Shown: piece by piece, positions 10,989 through 21,185 of the stretch
Numbering within the stretch: the stretch's first letter is position 1
Layout: each line of letters begins with the position of its first letter
Source: Scolanthus callimorphus
Taxonomy: Eukaryota > Cnidaria > Anthozoa > Actiniaria > Edwardsiidae
Assembly (NCBI GenBank): GCA_033964015.1
Contig: CM066912.1
Coordinates: 22,121,073-22,185,072, forward strand
DNA: 64,000 bases
Direction: 5' to 3'
Position numbers and translations under genes: made by a program
Notes under the pieces: generated by a model
What the model was told of the DNA's origin: nothing
The model's input: the letters and a program-made list of their open reading frames with translations, nothing else
The model's database searches: none

Positions 10989-12512
10989 GATTTAGCAAAC
11001 CTTAAAGAAAAAGACAATTCTGTTTTTGATACAAATGCGAAAGTTTGACCGGGTTAAACCCGTCAAAATGGCTATATTAAAATACACAAATAGTTAAATT
11101 TAAAAAAGCGAGCACATTAACACAACAGTGTTTAACATCAATTGTCACTTTACAAAAGTTTTACCTTTTGTAAAGGAAAAGTTTTGCCCGCGGAGTCTCT
11201 CATAGATATAAGTTCGAGGGCACACAACCAGCACCCCCTCCTTAAATGTGTTAAATTGGCTTATTTTGGTGTTTGCTGGTGTTTCTGTTCAGTAAAAATG
11301 AGTTTCAAAAGTTGCTGGGAAAAATTTATCTGTTCCTTTTTCCCAGGAGGCACCTTCACTGATATTTTCCCAGCAGAACCACAGCTCAATTTCCCAGCCA
11401 GCAACGGTTGTTGCCAGCCAGGAGATTAAAATTGGGATTTTAGATCGTCATTTGATGGACAAAACACACGGAAAAAAGGAAGAAAGATAGCATCGTTTCC
11501 CAGCAACGAGGAAATAGCAGAAAAATTATCGCAAATACAATTTTTTCTTCAAAAATATTTTTCCCAGCAGATCATTCTCAGAAAAATTTTCCCAGGAGGT
11601 CTCTTTGTCAAAATTTTCCCAGCCAGCAAGAGAAAGGACTGCGGAACAGATATTTTGCGGAACAGATCCGTTTTGTGCACCTGTAAGATAACTGCAAATA
11701 GCAGTCACAAGAACAACGAGATGTTAAGAGGAACACAATCCGCAAAGAAATCGAGTGACTTTGACACAAAGTGGAAGCAATTTTTAGGATTACAAAACCA
11801 ATTTCCTTGTTTGTAGCATTGTTTGAAGAATTGGTGATAACACCGAGAAAAAATTCCCAAGGAAACCCGACAAAGAATTTTTCAAAGTTCTGAACTAGGT
11901 ATGGTGCTGTCAACCTATATAAATTGTATGGATATATTTGCCCCCTGACAAACTTCAGGGTTTGGTGTTGTAAGAAATTATTTTTTTATAAAGCAGATAT
12001 CAAAAACAGCAAGACAAAAGTCTACAATATGAGGTAAATTGTTTTGTTCCAAGAATTGTTTCCAATCGTTACTCGTTTTTCAAATGGATTACGCCTTAAA
12101 ATTCAGTGTCAAATTTTAATAGTCATCTCGTCATAGGACGCACTGTTTTTTTTTGTGGGCGGGCAGCGTTGTAATCGTCACACACGATTGCAATTTGACG
12201 CAAACAATTTGGCTTTTGTCTCTTACCTTTTTTGTTCAACAGGCGTTATTTAGTCTTCCAATTCCAAATCGCTCCTCGCGTAAGGAACAATATGAATCCA
12301 CAAATTAAATCAAGTTCTTCAAGAAGTTCACGGGATATGAAAAAATAATAGTATACAAGTCACACTTAATGATATAACGCGTCTTGCATGACCGAAAAAA
12401 CAATAGCACACCAGAAACTAATATTACTGATACAAGTGCGAAACCACATAAATATTTGATGTTACTTTTACTTTTTTACAAAATAATGAAAAAATATATA
12501 TGTATTTTCGTT
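10989..12512 (-). repeat. Inverted duplicate of the region upstream of the toxin-like gene
   Basis: Read on the minus strand, this stretch aligns with plus-strand 35000-36227 upstream of the toxin-like gene. Shared landmarks are a GGGT-GACCCGGTCAAA-like block (about 11040 and 36160), the ATGGTGCTG-CAACCTAT block (about 11900 and 35735), and KEIGFVILKIAS versus RKLVFNTLSEIV as chance translations of the same DNA. It probably contains the 5' UTR exon, upstream intron and promoter of the truncated paralogue. Similarity is clear but diverged, with indels. Confidence 0.65.
11310..11630. promoter_or_regulatory. Cluster of TTTCCCAG(C/G) motifs
   Basis: About eight copies of TTTCCCAGCAG, TTTCCCAGGAGG or TTTCCCAGCCAGC occur in 320 bp (near 11313 inverted, 11340, 11364, 11390, 11498, 11561, 11588 and 11616). 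They lie upstream of the orphan signal-peptide exon. They could be a degenerate minisatellite or transcription-factor sites. No function is shown. Confidence 0.4.
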
Positions 12513-12518
12513 CCAGGG

Positions 12519-12954
12519 GGCCGTTTCTCGAAATGCCCGAAATTTTAATAGATTGATCCCCAAGTTTTAGTTTTCTTTTCTACCCTGCTGATTTAAAAAG
12601 TCTACAACTTCCTATCTAAGAATATGTCTACTGTTTACGTCCAAAAAAATAAATTTTCGATTTCATTCAAACCCTCAAATCGACGAAAAATCACTCGACA
12701 AGTCTCGGGAGGTCAGTTGCTCCCGAAAACTTTCCACTGTTTTTCACCCGAGTTTTTCGGGTGCCCGAAAGTTCGGTTTAAACTAACGTCATTCTATAAA
12801 TACTATGGAATAGAAATAACCACGAAAAGGGAGTTATAGACTATTCAAATCAGCAGGGTAGAAAAGAAAACGAAAAACGTTTTAATAAATCCATAAAAAA
12901 TTCAAAACAAAGTTCTCGGGCCCGAGAATTCTCTGCCGTTTCGAGAAACGGGCG
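12519..12954. mobile_element. 436-bp MITE with 6-bp target duplication
   Basis: The ends CCGTTTCTCGAAA (12521) and its inverse (to about 12952) are terminal inverted repeats. A second inverted pair, TTTCTACCCTGCTGATTT near 12576 and its complement near 12850, lies inside. CCAGGG occurs directly at both outer edges (12513-12518 and 12955-12960). Related repeat copies at about 33095 and 34900 lack the insert and show one CCGGG at that place, so they act as empty sites. Non-coding. Confidence 0.7.
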
Positions 12955-12960
12955 CCAGGG

Positions 12961-13720
12961 CATAGAATAGATTTTGTATGACTTCGAAAATGCACTGAAG
13001 AAAGTCGCGATCCATCCGACACGCATTCTCTCGTTATCGTCCAACCAATCATAAATGAGCGATATAGACAAGATCGTACAATTATTTCTTTATTTGAAAA
13101 TGAAATAAAATATAAAATAAATATAAGACAAAAAAAGGAAAAATATAGATAATTAAAATGGAATGTAAAAAAAATAGATATTAATTAAGGCAATGCGAAA
13201 TAAAAAAAAAATAAAGTGTTGCATCATGGGCAGGCAATCAGGACAAGTTGGTGAGAACAAGTAAGATTCGTAGGGAAAATGCAAGCTTGGAATCCTCGAA
13301 TCCTTCTCTAGAAATGTCAAGAACTGACGCTATGAATATCAAATCCATAGTTGCATCTGAATATTTTTTTTCAAAGAATCAACATTTCATCATAATGAAA
13401 TCAAATGTATAACACTTGTATACCGCAAATTATTATATGGATATGCTCAAATGCGCTTTACAGATGTTGACATGTCTGATCGCTAAATGTGGACTGCCTC
13501 CGCCTTTTTAGTTCGTAGGCAAACGGCCCTCACCCTCCAATGAATGCTCCGCTGCGAAACCCCTTTCTTTCTTTTGATTTTCAACAACATCGTCTCTGCA
13601 TGCTTGGACACAGCGTCACGTTTTCGTTACAGTACAATATTAAAATATTAAAAATACAAATGATTACAATCGAGTTAATAAGAATTAAAACCAAAAAGCA
13701 ATTGGAATACTATAATATTA
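12961..13720. other. Repeat edge and AT-rich spacer
   Basis: 12961-13070 continues the repeat family also seen at 33105-33190 and 34905-34960 (GATTTTGTATGACTTCGAA, then GACACGCATTCTC). 13071-13720 is A/T-rich without a recognisable gene. AATAAA-like words on either strand are chance products of the base composition. Confidence 0.45.
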
Positions 13721-13935
13721 TTATTATTATATTTATAAAATAGGTTGAAATATGTAACAAAAAATGTTCAACAATGTACGATTAAAATGATTGTAAAAAA
13801 GTATGTTCTAAGATTGCGTTTAAAAGAAGAAAAGGACGTAATAGGTCGGGGCTGTAAAAGGCAAAGAATTCCAAAATTTGGGAGCACATGCGGAGAACAC
13901 CCTGTCGCCATAAGTAGATTTAGTATATACTTCAC
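13721..13935 (-). mobile_element. 3' end of a LINE (CR1/L2-like ORF2 tail)
   Basis: On the minus strand the translation runs STYGDRVFSACAPKFWNSLP, then after a frame change SFSSFKRNLRTYFF. This matches the C-terminal signature of many LINE ORF2 proteins (YGDR-F--AAP-LWNSLP and later S---FK--LK--LF). A stop and an AT-rich tail with ATAAT repeats (about 13700-13740) follow. Only the last 60 or so codons remain. Confidence 0.65.
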
Positions 13936-13939
13936 GGGA

Positions 13940-14203
13940 ACCTCCATAGATCGCGCATAGTCCTCCAACATAGTCCTCGACTGTATGGTACCGCTGAAAA
14001 CACTCCTGTATGCAAAGTGCAACTTTACAGACATTGCACTGGTAGCTTGATTCCCGACCTGCCCTCTTCCGTTTAGCACCTAAGTGTGCCAATATAATTC
14101 TCTCTTCTGGGTTACAAACAACACAAGACCTTGAAACATTCAGTTTCTTTCCACTAGCCAGTATCTTTTCTGGAAAGTGTCTGGAAATGATAGCATTTGA
14201 CAT
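13940..14203 (-). pseudogene. piggyBac-type transposase C-terminal zinc domain (fragment)
   Basis: Minus-strand residues run SRSCVVCNPEERI, then YQCNVCKVALCIQECFQRYH. The spacing CxxC...CxxC....C...CF..YHT is the cysteine-rich C-terminal domain of piggyBac/PGBD transposases, which binds the transposon ends. The open frame then runs straight into the LINE tail (STYGDRVF), so the junction near 13935 joins two unrelated elements. No catalytic domain is adjacent. This fragment is unrelated in position to the split piggyBac copy at 22.6-26.4 kb. Confidence 0.7.
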
Positions 14204-14779
14204 ACTTTCCTGTCCTTCATTTTGAAGGCAAGCAAAGTACCATTGTTCATAATAAATGTCTCCTTTGTTCTTTAGTTTTTTTTTTGTGCCTTTACTTTAT
14301 TTCATAGTTGTGTGACCATGTTTTTTCGCATGTTGGGAATGTTACTTGTCTCCTTGACAACTAATGCTAAGGGGTTTTAGCTTTTTTTTAGCTTATTACT
14401 GAACAGGATTAAACGAAATGTTCCACTTACATTTCCTATGAGACTAGCAATAAAGCGGTGTTACCTGATGTAAAAGGTTAGCCCTATAAATACAAGACAT
14501 TCTTGAAATGACAAGAGCAACAAGAGCCCTTACTTTACACTCACTTGTATATTTACTAAAATGTTTCTGCTAAAATCCTCAATAGCTATGGTAAATTACC
14601 TGATGCACCACAGGAGAGGTATTGCTCCAGTACTAGGAATTCTACTGGTAAAGCCTCGATACAATGTCTATAAACATACCGCTAGCCAGCCATATTGGGT
14701 GATATTTTGCAAAACAGGGAGTATAACATTGAATGACCGTTGCGTTGTGTACAGGATATGGGACATTTGCCTTGGATTC
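14204..14779. other. Spacer without gene
   Basis: AT-rich DNA downstream of the zinc/CXC gene (minus strand). Poly(T) tracts occur at 14275-14285 and 14380-14392. No clear gene. Confidence 0.4.
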
Positions 14780-17295
14780 TTAAGGTACGTCACCTACCTC
14801 CTCTTCATCTTCTTCCTCGCTGTTGTCAGATTCCTCATCACTCTCTTGGTTGTTGCTGTTTGCGCATTCTTCAGAACAGGAACACGCTTCTGTGCAGGGA
14901 AGGTTGTTCTTTACACAGGAACACCTGCGATTTTCACACTTCCCTTTACATCCACAGCACATCAATTCCATAACGGCATCAGGAGCAGGCGCCATTTCAG
15001 TCCAGTCAATCTCTAGACCTTGCCCGGTTCTTTTCCATCCCTGACCATCTGGTTGTTGGTTGGAATCCTGGCGTCTAAGGCATGTTTCCAGATATAAGCC
15101 TGGTAATTTGCGCGTCTAATGTGTTTAGCAAGAGCGTCATGAGTGGGAGGAAGCCTGTGGGAATCAATCTTTTGGTTCTTGCAAAATATCTTGTATCTTG
15201 TATCGTTAATGTTACAGCTGCAGCTATCATTGTACAGCCGACACACAAACCTCTCTACATCTGTAAGGTCATCCTCTCTAGGTGGCACATGCTCACCAAT
15301 GGTACCTATGATTGTACGAAGATTGTCATCCCTCTGTACAATATCTACAGCAGTCTTCTTGCCCTTTCCTGCGAAACTACTGACCGTGTCACAGCCAGTT
15401 AAAGCATGTAGACCTGGCAACACTCTACAAACCGCAACACCGAGCTCCTCACAGACACGCGATACATTAATGATCCTTGCTCGTCGTCTTGTACCACTCA
15501 AGAGGGTCATTTCGGCGGCAATATGCTCTTGCAGATGGCACGCTATTACCTCAACATCTGTGTCGGATGACTTGATCAGGAGTCGTTCGTGACCTTCCTC
15601 AGATGCATGCAGGGCATGGAGGAACATCCTGGTGTCTGCTTCCTCTTGATTACTCCAGAGCTCATTCACAGCGCATGAGGAAATCCTACCTTCCGCATCT
15701 AAAGAAATCTTGGTGCACACCTCTCCGTGAGTAACATAAAAGACCTGGCCTTGTTCAAACTTATCGGTAAATCTGTCCGTTCCCCATTCACGGGCAAGAA
15801 ATTTCATCAGGTTGGTTTTGTTGGGACCATTCGCTAAGAACTTTCTCCACTGACGCGGACAGAGTTGCTGGGGACTTGTTATCTGTACAATAAGCTGGCC
15901 GGCCTTTCCTCTTCTCTCACGTTCTATGTTCTTGATAGAAATAAGAGGATATTGGTCTGCAACGAAGTCAATCCTTCTTGCTTCTCCAGCGAGTTTGAAA
16001 ACAATACTCAATATCAGCTCCGCAAGATCGGCAAATCTGTCCGGTATTCTTGTAATGTTCTGCAGCAAAGCCATAGCGTCAATTATCACAACTGAATAAT
16101 CTGGCAGATTCTGTGGACCTTCGATGCCGTCTTCAATAAGCGTTGCGAGAACTGACTTGGTCGTTTTAGCTAACGTGCCATCGCTTAAAGCTAAAGACCA
16201 GGGGATTTGCCCAAGTTCATGAGTGAGTAGATCTTTCAAGTCGACCTGTCGACTCTGTCCTATCACAACCAGTCGTGCGAACAGATTCCTATCAGCTCGC
16301 AGTACAACACTCTTGCCTCCGACATTAACGATCTTTTTCACTTCTCCAAATCTCCCTAACTTCAGCTTGGGGATAGTTTCAAAGATTCCCTTCTGATTGC
16401 TGGTTAGTCTTTCTTCTACAAATGATTGGAGTGCAGCCTTTCCTTTCTCGTTTGCCTTTAACAGGTCTTCTCTCAAACCGCCACTCGCAACAGACCCCGA
16501 ACTCAGGCTCATCAGCTCATCAGATTTTTCAAAAGGATTCATCCAATTGCTAACGACCGCCATGACTTTCTTGACGTCTTCTTCATCCCTCTTCAACCGT
16601 TTGGATCCAAATTCTTTGTGTGTCTTACTATCATTTTCTTGCAAGGAAGCCATCTCTCTGCAACGGTCAACAAAGCTTGCTCTTGCATGTGCAGTAAGCA
16701 TCCAACGCTGTACCGCTCCTTTCTTGAGGCTAAACCCTATTATTCCTCCCTTGGTTTTTGTGTTCCGATTTAGGGTTTGTTCGATCGTTTGATCAACTGG
16801 TAGCTGCGAGAAGCCATGCGAAGATGTACGCTGCGCACCAAAATCTCCTTGAGACAACATGCTGTAAGCTTCGGGATGTGTACCAGGAAGAGTAAGCATA
16901 TGAACCAGATACACAGGTAAATACCGCGCATAATTTGTGTGATCATATGCAAAGAACCAAGGCAGAATAAGTTTGATACATTCCAGGTGCAGTTCCCAGT
17001 TTCCTTCCCTGGTGGCTCTTATGAGGTCGAGTACCGTAGCTACCATTTCAAGATAGGAATTCCAAAACAGCTTTACTGGGCCGCCACTTTCATCCTGACA
17101 GTACTGCTTGTAAAGGTCAGCCAGCTCTACGAATTCCGGCATAGACATCAAGGCATCAACATTTGCTTTGTTGAGATTCTCTCTCACGAGATTCAGGGCC
17201 CTCACGATAGTGGGATGATTGGTACTCTCTCTTCTACTAATGAGCCATCCTCGGAATTCTTGCCACTGGAGTCGGTGCAGTGCCTCGTAAACAAT
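14780..17295 (-). CDS. Exon 3 of the zinc/CXC gene: PIN/FEN-like motifs and CXC end
   Basis: The acceptor CTTTAG (17296-17301) opens IVYEALHRLQWQEFRGWL. Near residues 1260-1390 of the product the series EEADTRMFLHAL, SSDTDVEVIACH and ALTGCDTVSSFAGKGK places Asp/Glu residues as in PIN/FEN-1-like nucleases (E-x-D, S-x-DTD, GCD). Cleavage activity is inferred, not shown. One frame stops at 15013 (GKEPGKV), but the adjacent frame reads GWKRTGQGLEIDW and then CCGCKGKCENRRCSC and CTEACSCSEEC, a tesmin/TSO1-like CXC pattern, ending in an acidic tail at 14780. The frame therefore changes near 15045. The GTAGGTG near 14800 could instead be a splice donor. Confidence 0.6.
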
Positions 17296-20200
17296 CTAAA
17301 GATCAAACATGTTCATTTCAAGGACTCAGCTGAATTAGTTTTCAGTCTAAAAACAAACTGGCAAATATCCCTGATCCTTGCGAATGATTAGATGTGCTTA
17401 CTAAAATATTCACGAAAATTGATATTGACTTATTTGGTTTTTCGAAATTATTGTCACAAACTATAATTAAACAAAGAATAATGATGAAGAAATAAAACTA
17501 GAAGGTCATTAAGCGCGCCGTTTTCAACTGTCATTTTTGTAAAAAAATGCGAGTTTGAGCGTACGCAGAAGAGATCACATTTACCTTATGCGTGCGAACA
17601 GCCCGATTGTAGTGCTTCCCTTCAAGGACCCCTGCGACCGATCCAGAAGCAACCACGCCACTTTCGATGAGTATGTCTTGAAGGCCCGCCCCAGCAAACC
17701 TCTTACCAATAACATGAAGGAAAGCTCCTAAGGTGTGAAACCCCCCCATCCTCAACACGACTGCTGCAAATTCCTCTGGTCGTTGCCAAAGGATCTCGAG
17801 TGCCTTAGCATAAATGGCTTGATCAAAGAGCACTATGACATCTGTCTGGCCTATTTCATCTGCCATTTGCATGGACCTTTTCAGTATTGTATAAACAGTT
17901 GGCAGTTCTGTTTGGCTGGACTCGATTACAGGACAGTACCCAACAGTGCTTTCTCGAAGTGCGCAATCATCGTTCATTCTGATATTAAATCCGGTCCAGG
18001 TGGGCATCACTTGCTTTGGCTCGTTATGCATCGAAAACAAGGTATCTTCAAATGGCTGTCGACACAGCATCCAACCAAAGTTGATTAAACGGGCTCTTTC
18101 TCTTTTCTCCGGGGTGGTCTGTAGAACTTGTATGGTGTCAATAAGTACCGCAGCGGGACCTTGTCTAGGACCAGAATAGTAAGGAAGAACATCAGCGGAG
18201 TTGTGTGTGACTGATCGTCTCTTTGAACGAGCTTCATCAGCTGTACTCATGTCTGGCGGAGGGGCACACGTCAACGGCTTCCGTTGTATGACGATCCATT
18301 AGTGCAGTGTGTAGTGCCCTTGCCTAGGTGAACAAGGAAAAAGGAATATATACAACTTCATGTCTTGGGCGCGGGCGTTTTCACAGTTTCAGAAAATTAA
18401 ATATAATTTATTAATATGGGCGAAATTATATAGGACTTCATAAATACAGAGCTGTGTATGAGGGTTTTCACTAGACGATTTTCTGGCCGTGTTTTGGTAA
18501 ATGTTGGTAACTTCAAATGCTTATATCTCCACCAAGATTCGCTGGTTTCAACTCACTCCACAAATGCATCAACATCACAAAGCATCAAGTGATCAAGAGC
18601 TCTGGGTGAAACTAGAGAGCTTTGTGCTCTAAATAATCAGGTTTGTTGCGGGAATCTTTTAATTGATTCCCCTACTAGAGAATCTACTTTTTGTATAGTG
18701 TATTTCTCTATTAGATCTCTCGTGATAGCAAAAACGGAAGTTAATGGTAATAATTTTCATGCTAGGGAAGAAACATAGATCCTAAAAATGTGAAGTGTGT
18801 TACCTGATAATGTTTTCTCTTGCAGGTCGTTATTATCCCAGCAAAAACTGCCGGGACATTTGGGGTGCACACACTGGGCAGCAAAACTCCATTTTGCTGT
18901 TTAGCTATCTGCTGTTCTGCGATTGATGTCTCAATCTCCTCGATCTGAGAATATGAAAGGCCGTGACCAAACCTGTTAAGCAAAGTGACTACTTCCACGT
19001 TGCCCGTGAGACTTTTCACAGTCATTGGGAGGAGCACATGTTTTGGGGTCTTAATACGGCCACGGCTAGTGCAGTGAATAAGATCTTGTGCTATAGCGAG
19101 AATCCATCGATGGACGTGATTTGGCACAGTAACTCTCTCAGAACTATATTCTGAATCAGACGTGATTAACCAAGCTAGCAAGTTATAAACTAGGTCGGGA
19201 ACAGGTACCTCGTTAAAATCTAAGTCAGTGGCGCTTGGTGGCCATGGTATAAATTGCTCTATGCTAGATATAAGGGATCTGATTTTCTTTGCTACATGAA
19301 ACACCTGGTAGGCACTTTCCTCCTCAGAACCGGCTGGCTCAATGATCTCATCTTCTGTGTCTCTGCTTGCTTCTTCGTTTGTGACAAATGTCTCTACGAT
19401 ATCACCTTTCTTTACAAGAGAACTAAAAACAAGTTCAGACTTGGTGGGATCCGATGGTTTCTGGAATTCTAATTGATCTCTAAACGCAGCTTTCAATCTC
19501 TGCTTTAGTTTGGATGATCGATATTGAGATATCTCCACACCTTTCTCTGCCACATGACTAACAAACGTTTGCACCAGATCTGACATCTTGAGCACCTTTG
19601 AATTATTGATAACTTCTCTTTGAACGAACTGCTTTATTTCGTCGAACGCATCGCCGTAGGATTTGGATTGTGCATCTTCCAGAGCACAGTTTTGTGATTC
19701 CAGAGTGGTCAACGCCTGAGGTCGCACATAATTCTTATAACACGATCTGTGGTACTTGATATCCATTGCAATGCAGTCTTGATCTCTGATATGCAAAAGC
19801 ACGTAGTCGTCATTTCTTATTTCAGCGGCTTTTTTGAGGGATTCGCTTCCAAATTTACTAGTGCATAACGTCAATGCCTCCTTGATCCTCGCCCCCTTTT
19901 TACCGATTCTTTTGTCTTGCTGGCATATCACGCACATGTCTTTGTTAAACTCTTTTGCATGCGATCTATGAATTCGCTTTGGAGCCGGTTCAAAGGTTTT
20001 GTCGACAGTGTTGATTTCAGAGGGTAGGTTGGACGAGGTACAGGTAGTTTCTTTTCTTGATATGTGATCTTTGTTAGTATATCTTTGATAGCACTGACGG
20101 TGATATCCGCCTTTGGGACCTCCTTTCCAGTAGTTCTTCATGAGGAACCAAACATTATCTTGTCGTTTGTTTGAACATTCTTCGAATTTTTTCCAACTCT

Positions 20201-20324
20201 TTCCGGTAAACGGTGTTACATTCTCCCTATTATTCTTGACAATGTGACACAGACACTTTTGCCAGTCTGGCTCGGCACTTTGGCTTCGTGGACGTTTTAA
20301 AGATCTTATTTCATTGTTTTCCAT
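14780..20324 (-). CDS. Large zinc / PIN-FEN-like / CXC protein, three exons, two frame breaks
   Basis: Exons on the minus strand: 18804-20324 (507 codons, from ATG 20324), 17585-18323 and 14780-17295. Splice sites are GT-AG and both junctions fall between codons. The product would be about 1,590 residues. The order is two Cys/His motif sets, a long mixed region, acidic motifs typical of PIN/FEN-type nuclease folds, and a Cys-rich CXC end. I recognise the overall type as a multicopy protein of cnidarians and other invertebrates with no assigned function, possibly derived from a mobile element. Exons 2 and 3 have lengths not divisible by three, so the frame breaks near 18.27 kb and near 15.05 kb. 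It is either a young pseudogene or contains two sequence errors. No promoter motif is obvious upstream of 20324. Confidence 0.6.
17585..18323 (-). CDS. Exon 2 of the zinc/CXC gene (frame break near its start)
   Basis: The acceptor CACCTAG (18324-18330) opens a frame ARALHTALMDRHTTEAVDV that stops after about 28 codons. The remaining 230 codons (LPYYSGPRQGPAAVLIDTIQ and so on) are in another frame, so a one-base change lies at about 18255-18290. The exon ends VRTHK before GTAAATG. No catalytic motif is recognised. The part FDQAIYAKALEILWQRPEEF is helical and probably structural. Confidence 0.55.
18804..20324 (-). CDS. Exon 1 of the zinc/CXC gene: two Cys/His motif sets
   Basis: 507 codons without a break. 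Near residues 23-90 the pattern CLCHIVKNN, then YHRQCYQRYT suggests one metal site. Near residues 131-200 CVICQQDK, then YHRSCYKNYV suggests a second copy of the same C-x2-C ... H-x2-CY-x2-Y design, so the N-terminus may have arisen by duplication. The exon ends KRKHYQ before GTAACA. The start is the first ATG in frame, preceded by AT-rich DNA. DNA or RNA binding is plausible but only inferred. Confidence 0.65.
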
Positions 20325-21185
20325 TGTTACACTTTACATTTGACAACCAGTAATTAACAAATTCTGGAAATTCCAAAAAAAAAAAAGGATATTAGAGATA
20401 TATTTAGAAAGAAATAATTCAACATTGTTTGTAAATGAAAAACTTTTTTATCTATACATACCAAACATTATTTCAAGGTTTCCAACTTACAATTTATCTC
20501 TGAAGACTGGAACACATTCTCAATAAGAAGTTTCAGGAAAAAGATTTCCTCTAAAATAAAAACGAATATTCTTTAATTGACCAATGACATAATTGTATAT
20601 AAAAACACAGAACAAATATCATTTGAAAGACTTTCGCTTCTGTTACAGAAATACTTACAGTTCGTACAGAGAAGTTGCTTTAAGCTCAGCCTTCCGCCTT
20701 AATTTAAAACTAAGCAAATCTTCCTAAGTAAGATCCATTATAAAATAGAGTTTTAGAGGAGTTAGCTCTATGAATAATGCTCAAAGGAGTAACATTTGGC
20801 TTCTTTTAGTGAATACCGATATTCAAGATGGCGGCCTCTGAAATGTGTGAAGCATGCAAAGAATCATGGGATATTGTATCTGATGCATTCTGGGATACAA
20901 ATCATGGAATAGCACACTTGCAATGCTGCAGCAGTAATTTACAAGGATAATGGGATGTTGTGTGGTATTTCAGATATCAGTATTTTTTAAGAGAAAACAA
21001 ATCCTATGATTTATTATTCTTGTCATTTACTGTGGCAGGGTTGCCATGATAACATGTACTGACCTGAAACTATCACTATATGTCCAAAATAAATTGGCTG
21101 CATCGCTTGAAAGCATGAGGAAGATTTGCCATTTTAGCGAGGAGAAAATATTAAGTGATGCCATATTTAAACTGAATAATAGATA
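20325..21185. other. Spacer without recognised gene
   Basis: AT-rich DNA upstream of the zinc/CXC gene. A 40-codon plus-strand frame starts at ATG 20830 (MAASEMCEACKESWDIV), with no known family and a chance-like length. Nothing else is supported. Confidence 0.35.

Noticed and set aside
20830..20949. 40-codon frame starting MAASEMCEACKESW
   Set aside because: Short, isolated and without splice or family support; ATGGCGGC starts are common in nearby repeats.
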